Assembly (NCBI GenBank): GCA_001792895.1
Contig: MARA01000006.1
Span: 1,054,001 to 1,118,000, forward strand
Origin: Lentinus brumalis
Taxonomy: Eukaryota > Basidiomycota > Agaricomycetes > Polyporales > Polyporaceae
Length of the DNA stretch: 64,000 nucleotides
Direction: 5' to 3'
The notes below the pieces were generated by a model, which was not told where the DNA came from, searched no databases, and saw nothing but the letters and a program-made list of their open reading frames with translations. Shown here one piece after another: positions 35,346 to 46,599 of this stretch (positions are counted from its first letter, which is position 1; each line of letters starts with the position of its first letter). Both the position numbers and the translations under genes were made by a program.

Positions 35346-36431
35346 CTACCGAACCTCCACATTTCGTGTCTTCCAGTCTTCCTGCAGTCGCGCCTCGACG
35401 AGCTTGTCAAGCTCCCGCGCTTTTGTCACCGCGATGTCCATGATTTTGAGTACGTCATCCGGTGCGAGAGGGATGCCTCCGGCTTTCTGGACGACGCAAA
35501 GCTCGCGCTGGGCATTCAGCGCGACAGACAAGAGACCTGCGCTCAGCGTTTCTTCTAAGTGGGATGGGTCGAGTAGAGGCGGCGTGGAAGGGTCCGGGAA
35601 GAACGCAAAAGTGAGGCAAAACGGAGTGTGGTGCATTGAAAGCGGGACAGGGGCGCGTTCTGAGGGATGGTGCTGGGGTGATGTCAACACTACGGTCGGA
35701 AGGAGAGAGGCGGCCGAAGACACATAACAACACGCACTATTGTGACCTCGTCTCCAACGACTTCAACCTCGGGTCTCCGGAAATGCTTCAGCGCAACGAT
35801 TCCTGCGAGACAAGCGCAGTCGACCATGTTGCCCGAGTTCGACAGGATGTGGATGGTCAAGCGTATGTGCCATACCTGCACTCGGAACGGTATGAGCGTA
35901 TTTCCGGCGTGCGATGCGTTCTAGTACGCACCCGCTGACCCGCGAGCACACATAAGCTCTCCTTGTCGACCGTGTCGCTCCTCCGCAAAACCTTGTCCAG
36001 CATCCGAGTGAGCGTGACTTCTTCTTCCGATGGGCTGCGCGGGCCATGTGGGTGAGGGGCGGAGAAAAAAGCAAGAATCATACGCACCTACCGGCCAGGC
36101 TCGTACTCGTTGGACGCCATGGGCGAGAGCTCCGAGTGAATCGTGATCATACCCTCGAGCGGCCGCTCTGGTGGCGGCTTCACCATCTTCCCATCCACCT
36201 GCGCTAGTACTCTGAGACGTATAGAGGTCAAATCTGCATCCACCTATGTATTCAGTGAACAGACGCACCGGGTCTTGCCCATGGCGCACTCTACCCAGCC
36301 GAGCTCAGGTCCGAAGGTCAGGATAGGTGTACGCATCTCCAGCATTGCGCGACCATCGACGCGGAGAGATTGCTTGAGCGCACCATGCACAAACTCTTTT
36401 TCTGGGATTGAGGGGATGGTGGACGAGGCAT
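35346..36431 (-). CDS. RRP45: Exosome core subunit RRP45 (EXOSC9-like)
   Basis: A catalytically inactive RNase PH-like subunit of the RNA exosome ring, nuclear and cytosolic. The body begins EKEFVHGALKQSLRVDGR, then AMLEMRTPILTFGPELGWVE and CAMGKT. It continues VDGKMVKPPPERPLEG, LSPMASNEYEPGR, RMLDKVLRRSDTVDKESLCV and WHIRLTIHILSNSGNMVDCA. It finishes with PLSMHHTPFCLTFAFF and the RNase PH C-domain helix (PDDVLKIMDIAVTKARELDK). About four introns. The N-terminus is a problem: no ATG is in frame with EKEFVHG. The ATG at 36431 (MPRPPS) has good context but is one base out of frame, so a base may be missing in the C-rich run near 36405-36415. The start is given at that ATG. Confidence 0.85.
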
Positions 36432-36450
36432 CGTGAGTGTTGTAGAGCAA

Positions 36451-36828
36451 GCTCTAGCAAGCGTTGCAGAGGAGTTTGCGTGAAGGATGTGGCGTCGGCG
36501 CTAAAAGCCGAGAGACGTCAGAGCAAGTCGTCCTCCTCCACATACTCGGTCAGTGAATCATGATGCATGGCGCATGCGAGAGGACAACGATGTTAGATGA
36601 ATGGTATTGAGTACTCCTTCAAACAATGGAACACTTCAACAGTGAGGTTGTATGCGACAATATGCGATGCGTGCCGTAACAGAATCGTATGCAAGATAAC
36701 AGTGTCAGTACTAGTGGGAGAGGATCCGATGATCCGAATCGCGGGTGCTATACAGTCCGGTTGCGAGAGCGAGTTTTACTGCGCTACATGGGTATCTCCT
36801 TCCTAGTAGTATCCTACACACGCGACGT
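36451..36828. other. Intergenic, nothing seen
   Basis: About 380 nt between the RRP45 start region and the protease stop, both on the minus strand. It should hold the protease 3' UTR and the RRP45 promoter. Confidence 0.4.
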
Positions 36829-38264
36829 TTAAGCGAGGGCAGCGAAGCCAACGGCGTCCTGGTCGAAGGAGAACGCGGTGTACACGTTCTTCATGAAGCT
36901 GTCGCCGAGGAGCCAGACGTTGCTGCCGAGGCCGATGTCCTGGCCGGCGAGCGCGCCAACGCACTTGCCAGAGCCAGAGGAGGTCTCACCGAGGCTGAAG
37001 CTGGAAGACGCGCACAGTCAGTACTCGATTTCTGCGCGTGTCAGACTGGATCATCAGACACTCACTTGTCCGCAGAGATGGTCCACTGCTTGCCACCCCA
37101 CGAGAACGCAACGGTGGGGGGCGAGTCGCAGGGGTAAGAGTAGTATCCCTGGTCCGAGTCGTACACGGCCGAGCCGGAGATGGCCTTGTAGAAGGTCTTG
37201 ACGGCGGCAGGAGGGCCGTACATGATGGTGGTGCCGGAATCGATGATGGTCTCGAAGTTCGACACGACAGCCTTGCCGCCAACCAGGGCCTTGGCGCCGG
37301 TCAGCTGCCAGAAGCCAGTGGAGGTGTCGATGTCGTGGTACTCGATCGAGCCCGAGTAGAGCTCGTCGTTGGTACCACCGAGGTAAAGCTCAGAGCCTGT
37401 GGAGGCGAGCTTGAAGCCAAAGACACCCTCCTTGACTGCGCCCTGCTCGATAGCCGTGTTGAAGTAGGGGTTCGCGTTGAGGTTGGAGATGGCGGGGTAA
37501 GCGAGACCCAGGATACCATCAATGGGGTCGCCGCTGAAGCTGCTCGAGAGGGTGGTCACGGGCGAGAAGGATTGCTTCGTGACCGAGACACCGGCAACCG
37601 CGACTGCAAAGGTGATGATCAGATGTGCTCATGAGGTCAATCGAGCAGCGGACGACTTACCAGTGTCGGTGTAGACCGGGCCGGAGACGGTGGAGCCGTC
37701 GCCATACTGGATAGAGAAAGAGCCGGACTTCTTCGCTCCCGTCGAGGACTTCGACGCAGTGTACTTGCTCTTGGAGCGGCAGGTCGAGCTCGTGCAAGAC
37801 GACGACGGGACCCAAAGATCGGAAGAACCGGTGTCGAAGTCGATGAGGAACTTCTGGCCGGGGGTGCCAATGGAGATCGTGCCCGCCCACTCGAGGTCGT
37901 CCTCCTCGTCGGTGAGGGATTCGGCCTGACGCTTGATGAGGTGAGCGGGGAGGGTGACGAGGTCCTTGATGAAGGCGCCCGCCTTGAAGACGTGCGCGCC
38001 AACATTCTTCTCAAGGTTGATCAGGTTCGCGCGGTGCTTGCTAGAGGGATGTCAGCGCTTCTTAAACCAGTATGGAGAGAGACGGGCGTACTTGATCGTG
38101 TTCACCGTCTGAATGACAGCCTTGTCGTAGTTGAAGGTGCCATCCTCGTTCTGGAGGGTGCTGCGCTTCCCGAGGGGAATGCTGACGCCCTGCTTCGTCG
38201 TGATCGGGGTCGCGGAAGCCATGAGGCCGAGGGCGACGGTGAGCAACGTAGCCTTGCAGAACAT
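36829..38264 (-). CDS. Secreted aspartic protease, polyporopepsin-like (family A1)
   Basis: An extracellular acid protease. The start at 38264 gives a signal peptide ([20 protein letters not shown]), then a propeptide running through [15 protein letters not shown] and a dibasic site ([14 protein letters not shown]). The mature enzyme has both catalytic triads: [17 protein letters not shown] and [15 protein letters not shown]. The flap Tyr is present ([14 protein letters not shown]), as are [15 protein letters not shown] and [15 protein letters not shown]. It ends AVGFAALA with TAA at 36829-36831. Four introns. Length (about 420 residues) and motifs match polyporopepsins. TATA box at 38364-38371. 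It contrasts with the catalytically empty pepsin-fold protein at 47.9 kb. Confidence 0.93.
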
Positions 38265-38363
38265 GATGAATGCCGAGAGAAGAGATTGAGGACCGTGAGG
38301 CTTCAAAGGGCTGCAGGGAACAGGAGTTGTCCTGGTGAAGATTAGTTGAAGGAGTGTGGGGGT

Positions 38364-38371
38364 ATTTATAC
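38364..38371 (-). promoter_or_regulatory. TATA box of the aspartic protease gene
   Basis: TATAAATA on the minus strand, 100 nt upstream of the protease ATG. It is a consensus match, fitting a highly expressed secreted enzyme. Confidence 0.6.
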
Positions 38372-40747
38372 TGTCGAGGCAGTGGCCTAGACAGCAGAAC
38401 GAGTGACGGGTGAGGGAAGGGTGAGGGAGCGGAGGAGGGAGCAATGTGCTGGATCAGTGCTCGATACCGGAGAGCCACATGGTCGGCTGTCCGGTCTGAC
38501 GACGACGGTAAGCTTTCCGAGTCGGCATGTCGCTTGTTTCCGTTGTGATGGCAGTTCATTTCGCCGCGCTTTGTTGACTCGCGGGGCTCCAACCGTGATA
38601 AAGGCAGCATGGAAGACGGCGTCGCAATGGTCCTCCCAGCGCCGAAGCCATGTGGTCCATCTTTGTCTGAAGGTCTGCGTGCCCGAGAACACCAGAAGCT
38701 CAACGTATAGGCGTCGTCGACACAGGCCATATGAGGCCACTATGAGCGGAGAAGCTTGCGTCAAACAGCGGCCTGCATGGTGGACCGGCGGTAACAGAGC
38801 AGTTCACGTGGAAGGAAGCCTTCGGTGAGATCACACCCCGATTGCCGACAGCACTGCGTTCCGATCTGCGTTCGAGCAGCCCGTCATCTCATCAAGCTGC
38901 CGCCACTACACGAGCAACTCGCAAAGTGGCAAGTCTCATACTTCCTGAAGAGATTGTACTAATCACTGTGCTTACAGCGCTGGCTGAGGATGAATACGGC
39001 AAGCATTCACCCTCCATTGCCTGTAATGTCGTGCCATTTGCGTTGAACTTGGCACCGACAGAAACTGCCATGATGCTCGGGTGACGACAATCACTTTTGG
39101 AAGACTCATCATCCAAGCAACCAAGGCTAGGTGCATCATCGAAGATCATCGACGACACGACGACCCTGCACAGCTCGTTCATATGCAGATAACGTCTCGC
39201 ACCGTCTCGCACCGCCATACCGTCCGTATCGTGTTGCTTCTTGACGTTCGCCATACTGAACGACCTATGTTTAGCATGCAACCACTCGGCCAGGTCTTCC
39301 TCCCGGCGGCAATGACCCGCGCCCGCTGCGAGCACCGTGTGGGGTATGTCAGGCCTACTGATGGATAGGCTTCCTCTCGTGCACGTCCGGCGTCATCCGG
39401 CGCGCCGATGACACAACGCAGACGGAGCTAGGAAGATTATCATAGGTCACCAGTCATACGTTGCATGTCGTCGACGACAAGTTGCTCGGAGGCTCTCGAC
39501 GGCGGCGATGGCATTGTGAAGCGACCTGGTGAGCAGCGACCTGGCAGCTTCAACAAATCCCGCCGCTTATAGTGACAGCAACACAGCCGTACGCACGATT
39601 GTGTGCTTAGCCAGTACATAGGCGAAGGATCGCCGTCCGACATCATCGCACATCAGACCCATTGCCCCCAAGCGCCAGGGTAATGTGCTCTACTACGCCA
39701 AATTCGCACCCGAGTTGCGCTCCATCGTGAAGCAAGCGTCGAGGCGGTGGGCGCCGGAAGCGATGATCTCGGTCCCATCTTCAAGGTACATACCACAACC
39801 ATCGTGTTCGTCATCTCTGCGGAAACGCGACAACGACTCAGCCAACTATGGCTAGGACGCAGGTCGCTCAAGTCCGCTCTTCCGCCGAGTCCACCTGGCC
39901 GCGTTGAAATGCCCTCGGACGTAGCCTGCTTCCGTATCGAACATAGGACGAGTGCCGGCAAAGTTTGCTTCCTCATTTCGCATCATGACCCGAGAATAGC
40001 TGCACCTCCATGTGCATTCCACGGCGGGCGGCGCCGGGCGCGTCGTAGCCGCGCTTGTAAAGGCAGGATACCCGAGTACCGCTTGGGGTCATGCTCGAAC
40101 GTTTGAGCGGTTGAGTACAGATTCGAGCATAGCAGGAATACAATGCAGGTAACGCAGTCCGCGAGATCGCGCGCGCTAACCACCGTTCACTTTCAACTTT
40201 TGATTATCGGCTTGGGATGTGACCCAGATATCAATTCCGGTCAGTCGGAAACCGAGACAAACTACTCGGAAACCACAGCAGCGTTCGCATCTCAGTCGCA
40301 CTCATGAAGAGGCTGAGAGACGCTGGGTCATGATCAAGCCTATGTATCACGGCGACTCAGCTGAGCATGTCAGAGCGTTTCCATAGAATAGCCACGGAAT
40401 GCGTGCAAGAGGCACCCGCACGTTATGAGATGCGAATAACTCGTCCAGCGCACGCGTGCGAAGACTGCCCACATTCATAGATTGAGCATCACCTCGGGGA
40501 ATTGGTCCGGGCAGGTTTGGTGTCATTGCACTATGTACCTCGTAGGCATCTTCTTGAATGGACGCAGGCTGCATGTACATACCTTCGTGATTTCTGCGCA
40601 TACAGGGAGGAGGAGGAGGGCCGTAAGTACTTACACACTGGACACTTCAGTACTGATTATGCCACAGTAACAAACATCAGCAAACAATGACCGCGGGTGA
40701 GCGCGGCGTCGAGCGTGTTGGCGACGACGAGCAGCGACCAAACCACG
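38372..40747. other. Long stretch without a supportable gene
   Basis: About 2.4 kb. The longest minus-strand frame (38892-39335, 147 codons) has no recognisable domain. Plus-strand 39675-39780 reads protein-like (QGNVLYYAKFAPELRSI) but cannot be extended without stops. No transposon hallmarks were seen. It may hold decayed genes. Confidence 0.35.
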
Positions 40748-41838
40748 ATGAAGGGACTTCTCATCCCTCTGTTGCTCACCGGCCTTTGCCAGGCCGTTCG
40801 TGTCTACCTTCATCCTGATACACACGCCCCTCCACGTCTCTCTGCCAGCAAAGCCGGCGCCGTTCTTTCCAAGCACCTGGCACTTGAACGTTTCGAGGAT
40901 GCTACGCCATTCGTCGGAGAGCAGGAGTTGCTTGTCGGGGCGGGGCTGAGTACTGGGTTGTTGCTGACGGTTAGCTCGGAGGACGTCCTAGGTGCGTTTT
41001 GTTCAGAACGAGTGCAGCGCGGTGCTTGACCCAGGAGGCAGAGGTCGTCCCTGCGTCCATCAGGTCACACTCCTTCTCCATCTCATCCCATCCCACGCAC
41101 GACTCTCTTTCCTCCCTCCTCCCCGCATACACCGACCGTGCGCAACACGTCTACTCCTACGTGTACGAGAAGTCCGGTTCTGATCACGGCTTGCAAGAGG
41201 TCGCGAACCTCAAGGACTTCGTCCATGGCGATTACACGCCCGACCGCTTCGGCGCGTTTGACTTCACGTCACTCTCGAAGGATGCGCACCACGCCCTTCG
41301 CAAGATGCTTGACGAGCTTTCTGCGCGCTCGGACATCAAGCTCGCGATAGTCACTGTCCCGTCTGCCCACCACCATGGACACAAGCACCACGACAGGCGT
41401 CAACAGCCCCCGCAGTCTCCCCTCCCGCCGCCGCTTCCTCGCCCGGCGGAGCCCATTGACTCTATTTCGACCTGTTACACGTCCGCAGAGGCATGCGGCA
41501 ACGCAACGAGCACATGTAGCGGTCACGGGGAGTGTGTCTCCGCAAGCAAGGCGGGCAAGACGTGCTTTGTGTGTGCGTGCAGCGCGACCACAGACGTCAA
41601 GGGGCGGAAGCAGCACTGGGCAGGGCGTGCGTGCGAGCGCAAGGATGTCAGCGGGTGAGTACCCTCGTTCCTTGCACGATGTATCATGTATTCACCCGTG
41701 TCTAGGCCGTTTGTGCTTCTTGCGGGAACGACCGTTGCCCTGTTGCTGCTTGTTGGCGGTTCCGTCGCGCTTCTCTCTGCTGTCGGCGATGCAGAGCTTC
41801 CCCAGATCCTCACTGGAGGCTCATCTCACTCGCGATGA
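40748..41838 (+). CDS. Vps3844-domain type I membrane protein
   Basis: An endomembrane (ER/vacuolar sorting) protein with the Vps3844 C-terminal domain. The start at 40748 has a signal peptide (MKGLLIPLLLTGLCQAVRVY). The lumenal part includes LSKHLALERFEDATPFVGEQ, HVYSYVYEKSGSDHGLQEV and a His-rich loop (HHHGHKHHD). The domain has regular cysteines: ISTCYTSAEACGNATSTCSG, HGECVSAS, TCFVCACSA and RACERKDVSG. After the last intron comes one membrane span (VLLAGTTVALLLLVGGSVAL) and a short tail ending SSHSR. The intron ending GAGGCAG joins DVL to EVVPASIRS in frame. About 290 residues over three exons. Confidence 0.85.
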
Positions 41839-42055
41839 ACGTGTCTGTATATACCGTATCTCTTGCTGTTATAATGCAATCATCCACGCACACTTCTCCG
41901 AACTGTGTAGTTACAGTACATAAGTACCGTATGTGGGAGACGCCGGAGGACGTCACTCCAAGGACCGCCACAGCTTGGGACAAGCGCAGCTCAGCTGCGG
42001 ACGAATGCACCTCTGTCCCCTACCACGACCTCCGCCCTTGTCTACGAACTGAACG

Positions 42056-43712
42056 ATGTCTATCGAAGAGACCCCAGCGACGCAAGCGAGCGCCGCGACG
42101 TCTGACGACACCAATCTCCGCGCAGAACACACTCAGATTGCTCCCGCGACCACGCATTCTCCGGAGAACACCGCCGGCTACGATGTATCAGACACTCAGC
42201 CCGCAGCTGCGCCCGCGCCCGCGTACACACCCAGCACTCCTCCCGCTCCTACTGGCACGAACCCCTTCGAGCACGCCCTGACTGAACAGACCCCAGTGCT
42301 GCCCCCAGACCCGCGGAGGAACACGCAATGGCGACTGCGAGCACGGCTGCGGAGGCTCCTGACACGGTCGCGAACACGAATGTACAGACCCCCGAGACGA
42401 CCGCGAGCACGAATGTACAGACGAACGAGAGTGCACAGGGCGACGTGCGCGTGAATCCGCAGGTGGAGGCGCTGCGCGCGATGTTCCCGATTTCGACGTC
42501 CTGGTCTTGTACGTCCTTCCTTTCGATATCTGATGCAGCGCGGGTGGGCTGAGAGCGACGGGGTCACAGGCAGTCTGTGCTGGAGTCTGTGAACAATGAT
42601 CAGGACCGTGCGCTCGATATCCTGCTGGGCATGAACGACCCGGAGTACGTCTCGACGCAGGCTCCTGCTCAGGTATGTCCCCGTATTCCCCTTGATGTCA
42701 CCCTCTCATCCTATCTCTACGCAGCCCGAACAAGGGTCCCAGCTCGATCTCGACGAGCAGCTCGCCCGGCAGCTGATGCTCGAGGACCAGCGGGAGCAGC
42801 GGCACGCGTCCGGGAACTCGTGGCCGCGCCGCAGCGAAGACGAGGTCCCGTACCAGGCGCGGCAGCAGCACGGACACCCTGAGCCGAACAGGCTCGCGCC
42901 CCAAGGGACGGCGGGTGGTACCGGGACGGACTTCCAGGAGATCCAGCGGACGATGGGCCAGATCGCGGAGAGCGGGAAGCGTACATTCAGCTCTATCGTC
43001 TCGCGCGTGAAGGCGAAGATCAACGAGTACGATCAATCTCGGTGCGTCGCCCCCTTACTGAGGAGGATGCCCATGCTGAGGTTTGGGTTCTGATCCTTGC
43101 AGGGGTCCCGGAACTGGCCAGTCTTCTGGCTCGTCGACGACGCCGCAGTGGGGCTCTGCTCCGGCTACGCAGGTCGACCGGCATACGGCGACGTCCCAGG
43201 CGCACCGACAGCAATACTTTGCACCAGGCTCCGCGGGGCAGCCCCAGCCCAGCCTTCAGAACAACACGCAGGTCAGTGGGTACAACCTTGACGCGGATCC
43301 GGTGCACGGTGAGTACTCTTACCTGACAACGTATTGAGCGGTACACTCACCGGTGCACGAATGTACGTAGGTCAACCCGCTCCTCTGTCCCCGCCTGTCG
43401 CCTCCCCGATCCCGACACCGAGTGCACGCCCGGTGAGCCCCGTGGCATCGGGTCTGACTCCGACTGGGTCACCGCGTCCTTCTTCCGACGTGCCCCGTCC
43501 GCCGCCTACGGTCAGCGGTAACCCAGTAAATCCCGGTAAGTCAGTTGCTTGCGCACCGACACGTCCCACTCACGTTTTCGCACAGTCAAGATCGGGCTGC
43601 TGCCGAAGAAGCCCGTGTCGCTGCTGAACACGAACTCGCCCCGGCGACGCGGCCGAGCGATGACGACGACGAGCTTGAGTACGTCGAGAACCCTTTTGAG
43701 GAGCGCAAGTAG
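42056..43712 (+). CDS. CUE-domain ubiquitin-binding protein (frame interrupted twice)
   Basis: A cytosolic protein with a CUE domain, which binds ubiquitin; Cue5-type proteins link ubiquitinated cargo to autophagy. The start at 42056 gives MSIEETPATQASAATS, then a Pro/Thr/Ala-rich head. The CUE domain reads NPQVEALRAMFP, DFDVLVL, QSVLESVNNDQDRALDILLG and MND, with the MFP and LL positions kept. Coiled-coil DEQLARQLMLEDQREQ follows. A Pro/Ser-rich linker leads to an acidic end (LEYVENPFEERK). As printed, the frame shifts near 42303-42325 and again between AMFP and DFDVLVL (about 42487). Each fits one lost C in a C-run, and the second is convincing because it falls inside the conserved domain. 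Alternatively this is a recent pseudogene. Confidence 0.72.
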
Positions 43713-44199
43713 AGCCCGTGGTGTCGGCAGGAAGCTATAATGAAGAATGTACTTTTGTATCGGATGGACAGTGGAATTCCTTGCTTGTTATCGTTATGTT
43801 GCTTGGGGCTGTTGTACATACGTGTTGCTGAGCTGTACATGATCTGCTACGATGTTGTGCCGTTAGGGCTATCGAAGGAGTGTATAGTTATACACGGATA
43901 CAGGACGTGCGACATCGTTCATGTAGCTTTGCGGTGTCTCAATCGCCCATAGCGTTGCGAAATCATTAACAAGTGTATTGTAACACGGATACAACAAGGA
44001 TGTCATTATGATACAAGAGGGTGAGATAGGAAATCGCGAAACGTCGCGGGAATCCGGGTATAATCATATGAGACGGGTGCAAGCGTACGGGCTGACAGAA
44101 GGGATGGGGAACGTCCGAGGGAGAGGGGAGGGTATTCAGGGAGAGGGTAATCGAGGTCTGTTGGCTCGGTGACGGAAGCTTTAAGACTAGAGAGCATCC
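43713..44199. other. Intergenic, nothing seen
   Basis: About 490 nt between two convergent genes, A/T-richer than its surroundings; presumably the two 3' UTRs. Confidence 0.4.
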
Positions 44200-44722
44200 T
44201 CAGCCGTGGCGGCCCAAACGGCCGGTGCTCTTCCTGATAGTCTTCGCCTCCGCCTGCTTCGCCTTCGCGCGGCGGGCCCTGGAAAGAATGTCAGCACTTA
44301 CAGCCGGGCGAGTGGAGCGAAGACGGTACTCACTCTTCCATGGCCTCTTGTTCGAGCATGCGGACCTGTTCCTTAGCGCCGCGCACAGCAGCGCGGGCCT
44401 CGTTCAGTGCGCGGTCAGCGGCGGCCTCGGCAGCCTCGGCGTCGGCGACCTTCTGGCGGGCGGCCACAATGGACGGCTCGTGCTTCAGGTCGATAGAGTC
44501 GTCGGAGGAGTTACGGCGACGACTGAAGAAGCCGGTCCCGCCGGACGTGCGAGTCGAGCCCGATCGTACCGACGAAGCACCGTTGGCGTTGTTGTTGTTG
44601 TAGCCGTTGGCGTGCTCCGGGGAGTCAGAGCGACGCGAGAAGAAACCACCGGACTTGTGGTTCGTCTCCGCGGGAGGAGGGGTGGGCTCGCGAGGGGGAG
44701 AGTGGGAGCGGAAAAGAGGCAT
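44200..44722 (-). CDS. Small conserved hydrophilic protein, Ala-rich helix
   Basis: Unknown function. Two exons give about 155 residues. The start at 44722 is MPLFRSHSPPREPTPPPAE; two FFSRR motifs (GGFFSRRSDSP, TGFFSRRRNSSDDS) flank an Asn-rich spacer (YNNNNANGA). A long Ala-rich amphipathic helix follows (ARQKVADAEAAEAAADRALN), then a basic tail (KQAEAKTIRKSTGRLGRHG). The single intron (44282-44333 region, GTGAGT) keeps frame. The overall plan is one I associate with a small protein conserved across agaricomycetes; localisation is not predictable from the sequence. A leader intron may lie just upstream. Confidence 0.7.
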
Positions 44723-45217
44723 GTCTGTGAGGAGGCGACTATCAGAAACGATGGTCAGATGCACAAACGAGTGAACACGTACTCGTGTTGGTTGCTACTC
44801 GTGTGTTTGGGTCAGTATGAGGAGTTCCCGGGATGAGTGCGAGGCTATAAGCGTTGGGATGTAGCCTACGTCAGTGGGGTGATGGCCCTCAACCTGACCT
44901 TTCTTGTGCGGTGGGCCACAGACTACCCACGGCCCCGCTGGAGCCAAGAGCGTTGCTTGGAGCAGCTGCATGATGTCTGCGAACAAGCTTGCATGATGAT
45001 GAGTTGAGCCACACCGCAGGCTGTCACTAGGCTGACGTCACCAGCCCGGGTGGTCCGTGCGCGGGAAGAGTATCGCTCAGCGGAGTTTGAACCGGAGTTC
45101 CCCTCTTCCCTCAATCGCAACCTTCTATAAATGCCCCTTCCTTGTCCCCTCCCCCACCACCCGTGGCCCCGCCTTCGTGCTCGCTGTTATCAACGGTCCC
45201 GGGAGCGTAGCTGCGCG
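44723..45217. promoter_or_regulatory. Divergent intergenic region
   Basis: About 500 nt between the divergent starts of the small hydrophilic protein and TOA1. No gene or clear TATA box. A CT-rich run lies just upstream of the TOA1 start (45140-45175), as in many fungal housekeeping promoters. Confidence 0.4.
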
Positions 45218-46306
45218 ATGTCGAATAAGATTGTGGTGAGCTGCTCACCCAAATGGTGTTCTCTGTAGTTCCTTTGATGACGGTATATCCCTCGTTGAGC
45301 CCACCATCTACCGCGCCGTCATCGACGACGTGATCGCGAACATTAAGCCAGAGTTCGATGACTTCGGTGTCTCTGAGGAGGTCCTCGCAGAACTCCAGAG
45401 CGTAAGTAGCCCGTCCGTGCATGTGGTCCTCACGTTTACCTAGATGTTCGTGCCGTAGAAATGGGAGGCCAAGGTCATAGCGTCTCATGTGGCTGACTTC
45501 GAACCACCCGCCCCTCAACCGCCTGCACCAAGTCATCCAGCGTATCCTCCTCATCCCATGCATTCGATGCCGCACGGGCACTACCCGCCTCACGCGTACC
45601 CCACGCATCCTATGCAGCAGCCTCACGTGAAGGCTGAGCCTGTCGACAATCGCTATATGCTGAGCAACCCACAAACCATGTCACCGTATGGCATCCCGGC
45701 CTTACCTGGCCCGCAAATTCCAGGAAGGCAGCCTGTGCCCGGTCAACAGCTGTCGTATCCGCCAGCGAATGGCCGACCGCCTAGTGCGGCTGCTCAGGCT
45801 CCTCCCCCGCCCACTGCTCGCTACCCCCTGCTCCGACGCAACTCCCCGCAAGGATACCACAAGTAGATGGCCCTTCGTCGTCTTCGTCTGAGTCCCCTTC
45901 ACCACCGCCCAGTCAGAACTACGCTCCTCGTGCGACGCATCCTTCGTTACCCCAGCCTGCGCAAAACCCGGCCATGCCCAAGGCAGACGACGAGGCGATC
46001 AATAGTGATCTCGATGACTCGGACTCGGACAACGAGCAAGAGGGCATCGAAGGCGGTGCTGCGGATACGGACATCGTGTTCTGCACCTATGATAAGGTAT
46101 GTGAACTTGATGCGTCCGGCTGACATGATACCGACCTTTTCCGCGCAGGTGGCTCGTGTGAAGAACAAATGGAAGTGCGTCTTGAAGGACGGCATGATCC
46201 ATGTCAACGGCAAGGACTACCTCTTCGCCAAGTGCACTGGGTATGTTTCTCCCCTTCGTGCCGTGTATCGTTTACTGACGATCCGGCCAGCGAGTTTGAA
46301 TGGTAG
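45218..46306 (+). CDS. TOA1: Transcription factor IIA large subunit
   Basis: The general transcription factor subunit that stabilises TBP on promoters. The first exon is MSNKIV. The next begins PTIYRAVIDDVIANIKPEFD and reads DDFGVSEEVLAELQS, the conserved N-terminal four-helix part. A Pro/His-rich linker follows, then IPQVDGPSSSSSESPSP, an acidic patch (INSDLDDSDSDNEQEG) and the conserved C-terminal beta-barrel. The barrel reads DIVFCTYDKVARVKNKWK, CVLKDGMIHVNGKDYLFAK and GEFEW, with the stop at 46306. The linker changes frame near 45840. A weak GTCAAC...CTCAG intron (about 45738-45801) would restore it, or one base is missing. Both ends are unmistakable. Confidence 0.9.
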
Positions 46307-46599
46307 TAGGGCTCGGACCCTGTGTCGTTGTTGTGACGTTGTCGTTCCTGTTGTATCTCGTCCGTGGTCCTCCATCTCTCGTCACTCATCATATTACACA
46401 TAGCATTCAACACCTATACGCATAGTCATCATATTATCAGCGCATCCATTGTAATATAGTTGCTGTCCAGAACGCGGACTTACGTGTAGCATTGAGTGCG
46501 GCACGGTAGTGGCTCTGTGTGTGCTTCTGTCCAGATTGACGACACCGAATGTCAACAGGCTGAGGTCGGGGTCTGTGTTGCTCACCGTTTACCAGCACG
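46307..46599. other. Intergenic, nothing seen
   Basis: About 290 nt downstream of TOA1 without coding signal. Confidence 0.35.

Noticed and set aside
38892..39335. 147-codon minus-strand open frame
   Set aside because: No recognisable domain or splice partners, and an overlapping plus-strand frame of similar quality.
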